Positions 7,813 to 17,073 are shown, numbered from the stretch's first letter. The stretch is DNA of 64,000 bases from Lachnospiraceae bacterium C6A11 (GCA_000702245.1 JNKY01000015.1:62001-126000); one strand, 5' to 3'. The notes: generated from the sequence alone by a model not told the origin. Numbers and translations: made by a program.

Positions 7813-8841
7813 CTACCGTTCAACTCTTCCATTTCCATTTGAATTTACAAGTTTTTTTATATCCTCAATTGTTGCTCTATTGAAATCACCTTCTATAGTC
7901 TGTTTTAAACAACTTGCAGCAACTGCAAAGTCAATAACGTCTTGAAAGTCATATTTTGATAATAAAGAATAAATTAAAGCACCAGTAAAACTATCTCCTC
8001 CGCCTACTCTATCAACTATATGAATATCATATTCTTTTGAATAATACACAGAATTCTTTTGAGCCGAATAAAGAATACCACTCCAACCATTTATACTTGC
8101 CGAAAAACTATTCCTTAAAGTAAACGCAACTATATCACACCCAAATCTTTTATTTATCTTTTGCGCTATATTATAATAAGCTTCCCTTGATATTATTCCA
8201 TTCTCAATATCTACTCCATCTGGTTTAATGCCTAAAACCATATCTGCATCCTCTTCATTACCAATGCATACATCTACATATGGCATAAGACTACTCATTA
8301 CATATTTCGCTTTTTCTGCATCCCATAGTTTTCTTCTATAATTTAAATCACATGATATTGGAATTCCCCTTTTTTTTGCGATCTTACATGCTTCTAAACA
8401 AATATTAACCAGTTCATCAGATAATGCAGGTGTTATTCCAGTCCAATGAAACCAATCAACATTTTCAAAAATATGCTCCCATTCGATTGAACTTGAATCA
8501 ATTGTTGAGAATGCAGAACCGGCTCTATCATATATCACTTTAGAAGGGCGTTGAGATACTCCCTTTTCTAAATAATACAACCCCATTCTACCATCTCCAT
8601 ATATTATCTGAGATGTATCAACCCCAAAATATTCTAATGATCTTTTTGCCGCTCTACCAATATCATTATTCGGAAGTTTTGTTATAAATACAGAGTTCAT
8701 CCCATAATTGGCAAGTGAAACCGCAACATTAGCCTCGCCACCGCAAAAAGTAACATCAAGACTATCCTTTTGAAATAACTTAGTATATCCGGGAGAAGCT
8801 AGTCTTAATAATAATTCTCCAAAAGATACAATTTTTTTCAT
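7813..8841 (-). CDS. PfkB-family sugar kinase (2-keto-3-deoxygluconate kinase-like)
   Basis: This is a ribokinase-fold ATP-dependent sugar kinase. It has SFGELLLRLASPG at the start, as in KdgK, GGEANVAVSLANYG near residue 34 and the catalytic RVGGGDSFTGAL near 276. The closest general resemblance is to KDG kinases. In an exopolysaccharide locus next to an aldolase and a CMP-sugar synthetase-like gene, it more likely phosphorylates a 2-keto-3-deoxy sugar acid or its precursor than a catabolic substrate (inference). The start is preceded by AGGAG. Length 342 is normal. Confidence 0.8.
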   Translation of the reverse strand: MKKIVSFGELLLRLASPGYTKLFQKDSLDVTFCGGEANVAVSLANYGMNSVFITKLPNNDIGRAAKRSLEYFGVDTSQIIYGDGRMGLYYLEKGVSQRPSKVIYDRAGSAFSTIDSSSIEWEHIFENVDWFHWTGITPALSDELVNICLEACKIAKKRGIPISCDLNYRRKLWDAEKAKYVMSSLMPYVDVCIGNEEDADMVLGIKPDGVDIENGIISREAYYNIAQKINKRFGCDIVAFTLRNSFSASINGWSGILYSAQKNSVYYSKEYDIHIVDRVGGGDSFTGALIYSLLSKYDFQDVIDFAVAASCLKQTIEGDFNRATIEDIKKLVNSNGNGRVER

Positions 8842-8851
8842 ATCTAGTCTC

Positions 8852-10429
8852 CTATATCTTTACAAAACGTGGCTGCGTAATAAAATCAATATCGATTTTT
8901 TCTTTGAACTCTTTCATTACAGAATTCATTCCATTATTCATGGCTTCACATAATGCACGTTGCGTATAAAATGTCATTTCACGTTTTGCATAATTCAACA
9001 TGGGATCAACCGAATATCCGTCCATCCCTGCGATAAATATCTTCTTTGCAGACAATTGAATAATATATTTTATCAACATCATACCTGCATTATCTCGTAC
9101 TGCTTCTTCATTATTTAATAATTCGCTATACTTTGTTTGCAAATATACATCAACGGCCGCGATATTTGAAGTTACAATACATTTTGAATGCTTATCTTTA
9201 GGCAAATCTCTATAACGCCTTAAATTACTAATAAAAATATAATCTGTATTAATGACTGGATAATCAAAATTAATACTTATAGTTATTACATCGTTATTTT
9301 TAACAAAATTAATTATTTTTTCTTTTTCATCATATGAACTTGCTCCCGGGGCAATTATAAGAACATTTTTCGAAGATATCTTTTTTTTAAGTTCTGTTAA
9401 ATGATTTTGTTGTACATCGTTTTTTTCCATGTATCCAATATACAATTCATCAATATAGTTTTTATCAAAAAATGCTCTTTTAGAATCATCCATTATAGAG
9501 AATAATTCATCCATTGCCTCTACAGTCAACGTTTTTTTACTGTCTAGATAATTTGCATAATTCGGATGACTGTTATGTTTCGCCGATAAATAATTAGGTA
9601 AGGAATACCCCCAATAATTCTGTTGATAAAAATCTGCCAGTATATCATCAATTATAGATAATAATGGTTTTATTGAATAATTAGCATCAATATTATCATT
9701 TAGATATTCAACAAAAAGCTCGGTGTTTAAATTACCTGCCCCTCTCCCCATTCCATATACACATGCATCAATTATGAGATTGTGAACTGTGCGAAGATCT
9801 ACTAATACTTGTGCATTTGAATAGGCAAGCTGCATATTATTGTGTGAATGATAGCCAATAGCAATTGTTTTGTTAAGATTATGTTCAACAAGATAAAACA
9901 GCCTAATTAGATCTTTCTTCTTCATTACGCCAAAACTATCAACTATATAAAAAGCAAACGGTTCTAAAGCATTTACCTCCTCTATTAGTTTAAGAAATTC
10001 AGTATCACTATAATTTAAACTAACCATCGCTTGAATAAATACTTTATACCCTTTAGATTTTATAGTTTTACACATATCTATTGCTGGAATTATGTCATTT
10101 TTATGGAAGGCAACTCGTATTCCATCAATAGTTTTTCCATCATAATCTGGTAATTCGTCAACTTTATACTCTCCATAATTAATCATGCAAACATACATTT
10201 GATTATTGTTTTTTGGTGCTATTACGTCTGAAATCTCGGAAATATTATTATATTTTGTTAAACTATCATTATGAATTACTCGATTAGTCAAAAATCCACA
10301 CTCTATTATTTCTACTCCAGATTCACAAAGCCCATTAATGATTTTTTTTATATTTTCGTATCCATATTTCCATCCATTACAATATCCACCATCTCGCAAA
10401 GTACAATCTAATACACTGATTCTTGACAT
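8852..10429 (-). CDS. DRE-TIM aldolase fused to a DUF115-like Rossmann domain
   Basis: Residues about 1-285 form an HMGL/4-hydroxy-2-oxovalerate aldolase-like TIM barrel. LDCTLRDGGY at 7-16 carries the DRE-TIM Arg-Asp, and GYHSHNNMQLAYSN carries the metal-binding HxH. A helical linker follows. From about 350, VLIIAPGASSYDEKEKI and KKIFIAGMDGY resemble the DUF115/MptE-like and GT42-like nucleotide-binding fold. Known DRE-TIM aldolases join or split pyruvate and aldehydes, so making a 2-keto-4-hydroxy acid for the glycan is plausible, with the C-terminal domain transferring or activating it (inference). It lies between the PfkB kinase and the CMP-transferase, with spacings of about 10 bases. 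Confidence 0.75.
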   Translation of the reverse strand: MSRISVLDCTLRDGGYCNGWKYGYENIKKIINGLCESGVEIIECGFLTNRVIHNDSLTKYNNISEISDVIAPKNNNQMYVCMINYGEYKVDELPDYDGKTIDGIRVAFHKNDIIPAIDMCKTIKSKGYKVFIQAMVSLNYSDTEFLKLIEEVNALEPFAFYIVDSFGVMKKKDLIRLFYLVEHNLNKTIAIGYHSHNNMQLAYSNAQVLVDLRTVHNLIIDACVYGMGRGAGNLNTELFVEYLNDNIDANYSIKPLLSIIDDILADFYQQNYWGYSLPNYLSAKHNSHPNYANYLDSKKTLTVEAMDELFSIMDDSKRAFFDKNYIDELYIGYMEKNDVQQNHLTELKKKISSKNVLIIAPGASSYDEKEKIINFVKNNDVITISINFDYPVINTDYIFISNLRRYRDLPKDKHSKCIVTSNIAAVDVYLQTKYSELLNNEEAVRDNAGMMLIKYIIQLSAKKIFIAGMDGYSVDPMLNYAKREMTFYTQRALCEAMNNGMNSVMKEFKEKIDIDFITQPRFVKI

Positions 10430-10442
10430 ATTCTAAACCTCT

Positions 10443-11108
10443 TTAATTATTTAAATAAATATGATTAAAAATCGCATCAGCAATAATAAAATCCTCATAC
10501 TCATCAATATCAATTGCTTCGATTTCATTTACTTCAATAATACGGGGCTTATTTCCAATCCTTCTATTTAATTTGGAAATCACCTCTGATTTATAAACAT
10601 AAAATCCACTTGTTTCTTCATATAACACTTGTAAATCTTGAGTTCTCGGAATACTATCCAAAGAATAATTAAACGGTTTTCCATTCATCCACAAAAAATC
10701 TTGTAGTACTTTTGCAGAAAAAGAAGAATCATACCCCTCATTAACAACTGCATCTATTCCTTTTATTATAGATTCAGCAGAAATAAATGGTGCTGTTGTA
10801 TGAGTCATAACATAAACATCCGCATAAACATCTTTTAAAAAGCACTTTAGTACTTCATTCATTTTTGTTGTATCCTGATCTAACGACTCCGATCTTCTAA
10901 TATACTTAACTCCTTCAGGAATATAGTTAGTAATCTCCTCATTACTACAATAAACATATACATCATCTATCTCTTTAATTGATAATAATGTAGATAAAAT
11001 GTAATAACATAAAGGTTTCCCATTAGTAAATGACTTTGTATTTTTTTGAGGTAATCTCTGATTATTTAATTTCATTGGAACAACTGCAATTATTTTCAAT
11101 ACTTTCAT
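10443..11108 (-). CDS. CMP-acylneuraminate/ulosonate cytidylyltransferase-like protein
   Basis: The fold is that of NeuA/KdsB, which transfer CMP from CTP to the anomeric hydroxyl of an ulosonic acid. It starts with IAVVPMKLNNQRLPQKNTK, where the family normally has IPARGGSKGIPGKN, so the glycine-rich loop is altered while the RLPQKN part is kept. MTHTTAPFISAESI matches the family QPTSP segment, and EAIDIDEYEDFIIAD the C-terminal metal region. The length of 221 fits a single-domain synthetase. Its start overlaps the Wzx stop by four bases. A likely substrate is the product of the NeuB-like or aldolase gene of this locus. Confidence 0.78.
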   Translation of the reverse strand: MKVLKIIAVVPMKLNNQRLPQKNTKSFTNGKPLCYYILSTLLSIKEIDDVYVYCSNEEITNYIPEGVKYIRRSESLDQDTTKMNEVLKCFLKDVYADVYVMTHTTAPFISAESIIKGIDAVVNEGYDSSFSAKVLQDFLWMNGKPFNYSLDSIPRTQDLQVLYEETSGFYVYKSEVISKLNRRIGNKPRIIEVNEIEAIDIDEYEDFIIADAIFNHIYLNN

Positions 11109-12574
11109 TCTCCTTTACTATTCTTCTTTAGACTATATATTGCTGAATATATATTATTGCGTTTAATTATTATAATAATAAACATACCCAATATAATAAA
11201 AAATCTGATAATTATTCTTTTATATAGCAATAACATAGTAGCCATAAATAGCAGTGCCGTTATTGATATAATAGCAATCATTTTTATATTATAAATCCTA
11301 TCTATATCATGCTTTTTTATAATTATTTTATAGAATACACAATGCGCTATCATATAAATAATATAACAAATAAGAGTTGTATACCCCGCCGCTATAAAAC
11401 CATATTTAGGAATAAAAATACAATTCAATATAATATTAAGTATCGCTGCTAAAGTAGAACCAACCATAATAAACTTGTTTGATTCATAATAAAACTCAAT
11501 ATTTACAAATAATGAATAAATAAAAGAAAAAAAGGCCGAAATTGCAACGGGTGGAATAATCCAAATTGCTTTGTAATACTCATCCGGAGCGAAAATTTTG
11601 ATTATTTCCGGACCAAAAGCCATTATAAAAACTGTTGGAATACAAATGACAAGTATCACAGGAATACTATTTTTTTCAATTGACTTGTAATCATTAACCT
11701 TCATCCTTTGATAAGTATATGGCAAAAAAGAACTACTGATAGCATTTGAAATAATATTAACTAAAAATGCGAACGTATATGCAACTCCATATATTGCAGC
11801 AGCACTTTTATTAACATAATAATCTATCATAATTCGATCCGCTTGGTTTAGTACAACTCCTGCCAAATAATGTGGTAACAGTGGCAAATTAAACCAAAGT
11901 GCATACTTCCATATTTTTTTATTTAATAGCGATCTGTTCTTTTTCAAATAATAAAAGTAAAAAAATGCACCAACAAGCGCATATACTAAAACATTTGAAA
12001 ATATTAATGCTAAAGATTTATTTGATGATATTGAAACTAATATTATACCAATAATAAGATTAAAAATAGACATTAGTATTGTGATTAACACTAACTTTTT
12101 ATATTTATAACCAAACCTTTGTCTTGCACTCCAAAACATAAAGGCAGGCTCAAAAAACACCTGAAGAAAGATTAAGACAATAATAGAAAAACTTAATGTA
12201 GTAACTCTTTCCCAAATTGAATGCATTAGTATAAATGAAAAGAATATAACTGAGGTAATCGCACTTGATAATCCAATCATTGCTGATGTCAGTGCGTCAT
12301 GATTATCATATTTAATTAATCCGTTATTAAATACACCATAAAATATATTTAATGTTGCAAAAATCTGAATTATACCAAGCCATGACAAATATATAGTATA
12401 TATACCATATTCTTCTGTAGATAACTGTCTAGTAAAAATAGGAACAGAAATAACTAAAATACCTTTTTGAATGATACTACATAATGTAAAAGCAACTGAT
12501 GCTTTTACTGAATCAGGCATTCTTTGTAACTTATTAAACATCTTACATCGTATAGATTTCATATAATCATCCAT
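11105..12574 (-). CDS. Wzx-type polysaccharide flippase
   Basis: This MOP-superfamily membrane exporter has about 12-14 hydrophobic helices over 489 residues, with the early ASVAFTLCSIIQKGILVISVP and TRQLSTEEYGIYTIYLSWLG segments characteristic of O-antigen/teichuronic acid flippases. It moves undecaprenyl-linked repeat units across the membrane. The start abuts the DUF115-like gene stop and the stop overlaps the next gene, so translation is coupled. No Wzy polymerase is seen nearby. Codon use is extremely A+T-rich. Confidence 0.88.
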   Translation of the reverse strand: MDDYMKSIRCKMFNKLQRMPDSVKASVAFTLCSIIQKGILVISVPIFTRQLSTEEYGIYTIYLSWLGIIQIFATLNIFYGVFNNGLIKYDNHDALTSAMIGLSSAITSVIFFSFILMHSIWERVTTLSFSIIVLIFLQVFFEPAFMFWSARQRFGYKYKKLVLITILMSIFNLIIGIILVSISSNKSLALIFSNVLVYALVGAFFYFYYLKKNRSLLNKKIWKYALWFNLPLLPHYLAGVVLNQADRIMIDYYVNKSAAAIYGVAYTFAFLVNIISNAISSSFLPYTYQRMKVNDYKSIEKNSIPVILVICIPTVFIMAFGPEIIKIFAPDEYYKAIWIIPPVAISAFFSFIYSLFVNIEFYYESNKFIMVGSTLAAILNIILNCIFIPKYGFIAAGYTTLICYIIYMIAHCVFYKIIIKKHDIDRIYNIKMIAIISITALLFMATMLLLYKRIIIRFFIILGMFIIIIIKRNNIYSAIYSLKKNSKGE

Positions 12575-13459
12575 TCATAGGTTCAATACATCGCTTAATG
12601 AGATTCTATCTATTTCATCTAATAATGTTCTACTACTACAATTTTTCAATCTAATTCTGTTTTTTATACAATATTCATTCAATTTTTTATATCCCATAAA
12701 AATCATATATTGATCATAGAATATATCAGTAAAATTTACTTTCGATAGTAAGCCTTTATAAATCTGCTCAGTATCATCATCTTCATATGCATGCATATTA
12801 TTGTTTTGTTTTTCCAACGCTGTATTAATAATCGTTTCAATGTTAGTAGTATCGCAGCCCAACAAAAATATCTCTTTAAAGCCAAATGCAATCGCCACTT
12901 GAATGGCAAAATGTATAACTGTGGTACCACTGTATAACACTTTATCAAGTTTAATATTACCAATCTTTTTATCTAAAAAAGATTTTCCGGTCACAAGATA
13001 ATGAATATCTAACTCATCATCCAAACGATTCTTTTTAATAAAACTATAAGCAACACATGGAACAAAACAAATTGGAGAGACCTTACTCATTAGTTTATAT
13101 CCATACATTGTTTTTTTTATATCATACTTTTGATCTTCACGTAGATCAAAAAAAGAATAATCCATCCATAAATGAACGTTAGGCTTAGCCTTTTCATAGT
13201 TTTCAACAAACGAAAAATTATTAACAGATATAACAAATTCATCTGAGAGTGAAGCTAAATCAACGCCCTTTAATGATGGTCCATTACCAAGAATAAAGCA
13301 ACGCTCACCTTTATGAGACATATGATATTTCGAATTAGATTTCCACTTATTATATAATTCTTTACTAATACGCCTCATCTGAATCATATAAAACAAATTA
13401 AGAATACGATACGAATTATTTGTTCCTATTATTTTTTTTAACAAATCAACTTTTCCCAT
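12575..13459 (-). CDS. DUF115/GT42-like protein, putative glycosyltransferase
   Basis: CFILGNGPSLKGVDLASLSD near residue 55 followed by VISVNNF is the nucleotide-binding signature shared by DUF115 proteins (MptE-like, motility-associated factors) and the GT42 sialyltransferases. YSGTTVIHFAIQVAIAFGFK and EIFLLGCD form the second half of the fold. Family members in surface-glycan loci are thought to handle CMP-linked ulosonic acids, consistent with the CMP-transferase two genes downstream. Function is inferred, not proven. The same domain type is fused to the aldolase in this block. Confidence 0.7.
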   Translation of the reverse strand: MGKVDLLKKIIGTNNSYRILNLFYMIQMRRISKELYNKWKSNSKYHMSHKGERCFILGNGPSLKGVDLASLSDEFVISVNNFSFVENYEKAKPNVHLWMDYSFFDLREDQKYDIKKTMYGYKLMSKVSPICFVPCVAYSFIKKNRLDDELDIHYLVTGKSFLDKKIGNIKLDKVLYSGTTVIHFAIQVAIAFGFKEIFLLGCDTTNIETIINTALEKQNNNMHAYEDDDTEQIYKGLLSKVNFTDIFYDQYMIFMGYKKLNEYCIKNRIRLKNCSSRTLLDEIDRISLSDVLNL

Positions 13460-13530
13460 TGTGACTATATCTCCAATTATAAATTGTTTTAACTGATTAC
13501 AAACACAACACTCTGTATATAAATTAGATT

Positions 13531-14400
13531 TTATTTTTGAATAATACTATCAATACAATGACTTCGCTTTTCACTTATATTCAACGATAAATACCATGTT
13601 TCAAAATCACTTTCACTCCAAGGCATTGCACGTTTAAAATAATATCTCCATGGGTAAACATTTTCCCCTGTTATTTTATTCTTTATATTTCTAATATCGG
13701 ATATGATTTTTGCAGGATTACCTGCCACAACCGAGTATGGTTCAACTGACTTTGTAACTATAGCTCCTCCTGCAACCAAAGAGTCTTGCCCTATATCCAA
13801 ACCTGGCATAATCACTGCAGAAGAAGCAATAATGGCAAACGATCTTATATGTACTCCTACTAATTCCTCTGAAGGGGGTGTTGGATCATTTGTAAAAACA
13901 ACATAAGGAAAAATCCAAACAAAATCATCAATCTCAGACAACTGACCAATATGCACATTACTATGGAGTCTTACATAATTTCCTATTTTACAATTACCTT
14001 GTATATCAGAAAGTGTTCCAATACTAACATTATTTCCAATCCTTGTTTTTTCACGAATAGTTACTTGATGACCAGTCTGAAACGAATCTCCAATTTGAGA
14101 ATCAGCATATATAATTGACCCACTTCTAATTAATGCTTTTTCCCCAATATTTAAAGGATGAAAATGTTTTTTCTTGTCAACACAGAAATCCATCAAGTAT
14201 TCGCCAATTATACAATTCGCACCAATAAATGAATTGTCACCTATCGAAGTATCTGATCGAATTATAGTATTACTATCAATGTATACATCATTTCCAATTT
14301 TAACATTTTCTTCGATTATACAATTATGTCCCAAAATGACATTATTACCAAACGCTACGTTGTTGCTAATAATGCAATTCAACCCCTGTTTATAACGCAA
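13531..14400 (-). CDS. Left-handed beta-helix acyltransferase (hexapeptide repeats)
   Basis: About 14 hexapeptide turns run from residue 8 (CIISNNVAFGNNVILGHN) to about 215 (GAIVTKSVEPYSVVAGNPAK), the standard ending of WxcM-N/QdtC-like sugar N-acyltransferases. The His of DSFQTGHQVTIRE and the FTNDPTPP loop may form the active site. With FdtA and FdtB just upstream it is the best candidate to N-acylate the 3-amino sugar (inference). The start is a TTG (14400) with GAGAGGAG six bases upstream. A C-terminal tail of about 50 residues follows the helix. Confidence 0.82.
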   Translation of the reverse strand: MRYKQGLNCIISNNVAFGNNVILGHNCIIEENVKIGNDVYIDSNTIIRSDTSIGDNSFIGANCIIGEYLMDFCVDKKKHFHPLNIGEKALIRSGSIIYADSQIGDSFQTGHQVTIREKTRIGNNVSIGTLSDIQGNCKIGNYVRLHSNVHIGQLSEIDDFVWIFPYVVFTNDPTPPSEELVGVHIRSFAIIASSAVIMPGLDIGQDSLVAGGAIVTKSVEPYSVVAGNPAKIISDIRNIKNKITGENVYPWRYYFKRAMPWSESDFETWYLSLNISEKRSHCIDSIIQK

Positions 14401-14439
14401 TTTTATCTCCTCTCTCCGCCTTTTTTATTATATCATTTA

Positions 14440-14517
14440 TCACATACTCTTCCTATTGTTTACACCAAATAATGCAAGAAACAATGATCTTCTGTACCAA
14501 GCAGGAAGTTGTATCAT
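14440..14517 (-). other. 25-codon frame, possible gene-end remnant
   Basis: Between fdtB and the acyltransferase gene, a minus-strand frame reads MIQLPAWYRRSLFLALFGVN and five more residues to a TGA. It stays open about ten codons upstream of the Met ([10 protein letters not shown]). The composition looks like the amphipathic tail of a larger protein rather than random spacer. It sits at the edge of the A+T-rich block and may be a scar of an earlier gene; it could also be chance. Confidence 0.25.
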
Positions 14518-14539
14518 TTTGCCATAAATATATCTCTCT

Positions 14540-15637
14540 TTAAAAGCTATTTATCACGTCAATCACATATTCTTTTTCCTCTTCCTTCATCCCATAATAC
14601 ATCGGGATACTGAGTTCTGTCTCACTTATTTCCTCTGCAACAGGATAATCACCCTTCTTGAATCCAAGATCTTTGTAACATTCCTGCAAATGAAGAGGGA
14701 TAGGATAATGCTTATTGGTGCATATCCCCTTATCATTCAAATACTTTTCAAGAGCGTCTCTTTCCTTACAACGAATTGCATAAATATGCCATACAGGAAC
14801 ACAATCAGTATTAATAAACGGTGTAATAACCTTAGGATTATTAATCCCCTCCGTATACATTTTCGCTATTCTTCGTCTCTCATCATTCATTCTTTCCAGA
14901 TGAGGAAGCTTCACCGATAATAAAGCCGCCTGCATTTCATCAAGCCTGCTATTATTCCCCTTATATATGTGATGATACTTGTAATCCGAGCCATAATTGC
15001 CAAGCGCTCTAATCTTTTCAGCCAAACCCTTATTATTCGTTACTACCGCACCTGCATCTCCCAAAGCCCCCAGATTTTTTCCTGGATAAAAACTGAATCC
15101 TGCCGCATCCCCAAAGGTGCCAACCTTTCGCCCTTTATAGGTTGCTCCGTGTGCCTGAGCGCAGTCTTCGATTACTCTTAATTCATGCCTTTGGGCTATT
15201 TTCATAATAGGATCCATATCACAGGCCTGCCCATAAAGATGAACCGGTATGATTGCTTTTGTCTTTTGGGTAATCGCCATTTCGATCAAAGAAGTATTGA
15301 TATTAAACGTATTGATATCCGGCTCAACAAAAACAGGCTTTGCTCCAACGTATGTCACAGCCAAAGCAGTAGCAATATATGTATTTGAAGGAACGATCAC
15401 CTCGTCCCCTTCTCCAATTCCAAGCGCCTTCAATGAAAGCATAAGAGCATCCAGACCGTTTCCAACGCCTACACAATACTCGGTACCACAATACTCAGCA
15501 AAGGACTTCTCAAATGCTTCATCTTCAGCCCCTCCTATATACCAAGAACGGTTAAGTACCCGATCAAAAGCATCTCTTAATTCATCATTCAGTTCTTTCT
15601 CCATTGGGATAAATGATACAAATGGTATTTTCAACAT
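14540..15637 (-). CDS. fdtB: Sugar 3-aminotransferase, DegT/DnrJ/EryC1 family (FdtB/QdtB-like)
   Basis: This PLP aminotransferase would convert a dTDP-3-keto-6-deoxyhexose to the 3-amino sugar. The PLP Lys is in [17 protein letters not shown] (near 185), with the [15 protein letters not shown] Asp preceding it. The N-terminal [16 protein letters not shown] and [14 protein letters not shown] are typical of FdtB/QdtB. Its ATG overlaps the fdtA stop in TAATG, so the pair is translationally coupled. dTDP-glucose genes (rmlA, rmlB) must be elsewhere. The symbol is by context with fdtA; the product could be Fuc3N or Qui3N. Confidence 0.85.
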   Translation of the reverse strand: MLKIPFVSFIPMEKELNDELRDAFDRVLNRSWYIGGAEDEAFEKSFAEYCGTEYCVGVGNGLDALMLSLKALGIGEGDEVIVPSNTYIATALAVTYVGAKPVFVEPDINTFNINTSLIEMAITQKTKAIIPVHLYGQACDMDPIMKIAQRHELRVIEDCAQAHGATYKGRKVGTFGDAAGFSFYPGKNLGALGDAGAVVTNNKGLAEKIRALGNYGSDYKYHHIYKGNNSRLDEMQAALLSVKLPHLERMNDERRRIAKMYTEGINNPKVITPFINTDCVPVWHIYAIRCKERDALEKYLNDKGICTNKHYPIPLHLQECYKDLGFKKGDYPVAEEISETELSIPMYYGMKEEEKEYVIDVINSF

Positions 15638-16065
15638 TATACCTCTTCAGCCGTTGTAGTATCACCACAGCTCTTTACATATTCTAAAAACTCATCGTAA
15701 TTTCTAATATAATCCGACTCATCATATATCTCTGATGCCAACACCATCAAAACAGCATCTGGCGAAAAATCATACATTTCACGCCACATTGTATTCGAAA
15801 CATACAACCCCTCATATGGTTTCTCAAGTGGAATAACCTTTGATTCTTTTCCATTATCAAGCTTTATTTTACAGCTCCCATGAATACAAACAAGAATCTG
15901 TTGCAATGATTTATGTGCATGATATCCTCTTATAACTCCTTCTTTAGTATCATACATATAGTAAACTCTCTTAATCCTAAATGGAATATCCTTAAACTCC
16001 TCAAGAGCAACCAATTGCCCTCTGTCGTCTCCATGTGGCTGAAATACATACTTTATTACCTGCAC
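15637..16065 (-). CDS. fdtA: dTDP-4-keto-6-deoxyhexose 3,4-ketoisomerase (FdtA/QdtA family)
   Basis: This cupin (WxcM-like) of 142 residues shifts the keto group of dTDP-4-keto-6-deoxyglucose from C4 to C3. Features are the [20 protein letters not shown] start, [20 protein letters not shown] carrying the catalytic His pair, and [20 protein letters not shown]. FdtA and QdtA differ in C4 stereochemistry, which cannot be decided by eye. The start is the GTG at 16065 with GGAGG nine bases upstream; the nearby ATG is in another frame. Confidence 0.87.
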   Translation of the reverse strand: MQVIKYVFQPHGDDRGQLVALEEFKDIPFRIKRVYYMYDTKEGVIRGYHAHKSLQQILVCIHGSCKIKLDNGKESKVIPLEKPYEGLYVSNTMWREMYDFSPDAVLMVLASEIYDESDYIRNYDEFLEYVKSCGDTTTAEEV

Positions 16066-16080
16066 TCCATATCACCTCCG

Positions 16081-17073
16081 CTATTTAAATATCTCCGTTT
16101 TCTTTTCCTCGTCAAAATTCACCCGCTCTTTTTCTATAACGAGAGGGCGTTTTTCTATACGCTTTAAAACCTCTCCAAGATACTCTCCGATAACCCCAAG
16201 AAACATCAACACTATTCCGCCTATAAAAAACATACTAATAAGCATCGGAGCCATACCAGCATTAAAATTATCCCACATAATAAGCTTCATTATCAGATAT
16301 ACAACTGCAAAAAGAAAACTGACAAACGAAAACAAAAATCCGCAGTATGTCGTAAGTCTCAGCGGCGCTCTTGAGGTATTAACCAGTGAGCTGATAGCAT
16401 AGTCAAGGTATTTAAAGAATCCATAACTTGATTTACCATGCTTTCTCACCGGCTGCTCATACGGAATAAAAGCTGTTGTAAACCCAAGTTCAGCAACTAG
16501 ATGTCTTATACTCGGTTCCGGCTCCTCGAGCGACTTGATAGTCTCTATTACTTCTCTGCTATACAATCCAAAGCCTGTAACCTGTTCATAAACAGGGACA
16601 TCTGCAAAGCCTTTTATTATCTTATAGTAAAGCTTTCTTGTCAGGTACATTCTCTTCTTTTCCTTGCTTCCTGTTTTTTGGGCAAGAACAACCTGGTAAC
16701 CTTCTTTCCACTTTTCCATAAACTCGGGAATCATTTCCGGTGGATCCTGAAGATCTGAAACTAAACCGATACATACATCTCCCGTCATCTGATATTTTGC
16801 ATGAAGATCCGATCTGAGCGGTCCGTAATTTCTCAAATTACATATAATCTTGATTCTGCTATCTTCCTTTGCATATTCTTTAAGCTTTTTTACAGTACCA
16901 TCCTTTGAACAGTTGTCTGCAAAAATATGCTCATATTCATACTCCGGAAGTTTTGACATAACTTCTCTGACTCTTGAGATTAACTCATCAAGATTCTCTT
17001 CCTCATTATAACAGGGAGTAACAATTGATATTTTAATTTTTTCTTCACCGGTATTATTAATTTTACTGCCCAT
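16081..17073 (-). CDS. GtrB/DPM1-like membrane glycosyltransferase
   Basis: This GT2 enzyme has the dolichol-phosphate/bactoprenol-phosphate transferase layout: ISIVTPCYNEEENLDELI near residue 14, IFADNCSKDGT, the catalytic LVSDLQDPPEMI and the DPM-type RKHGKSSYGFFKYLDYAI. Two C-terminal transmembrane helices lie at about 240-262 and 272-298, ending in LGEVLKRIEKRPLVIEKER. Such enzymes charge undecaprenyl phosphate with one sugar for periplasmic side-branch addition. No GtrA or GtrC partner is seen in the window. Confidence 0.88.
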   Translation of the reverse strand: MGSKINNTGEEKIKISIVTPCYNEEENLDELISRVREVMSKLPEYEYEHIFADNCSKDGTVKKLKEYAKEDSRIKIICNLRNYGPLRSDLHAKYQMTGDVCIGLVSDLQDPPEMIPEFMEKWKEGYQVVLAQKTGSKEKKRMYLTRKLYYKIIKGFADVPVYEQVTGFGLYSREVIETIKSLEEPEPSIRHLVAELGFTTAFIPYEQPVRKHGKSSYGFFKYLDYAISSLVNTSRAPLRLTTYCGFLFSFVSFLFAVVYLIMKLIMWDNFNAGMAPMLISMFFIGGIVLMFLGVIGEYLGEVLKRIEKRPLVIEKERVNFDEEKKTEIFK

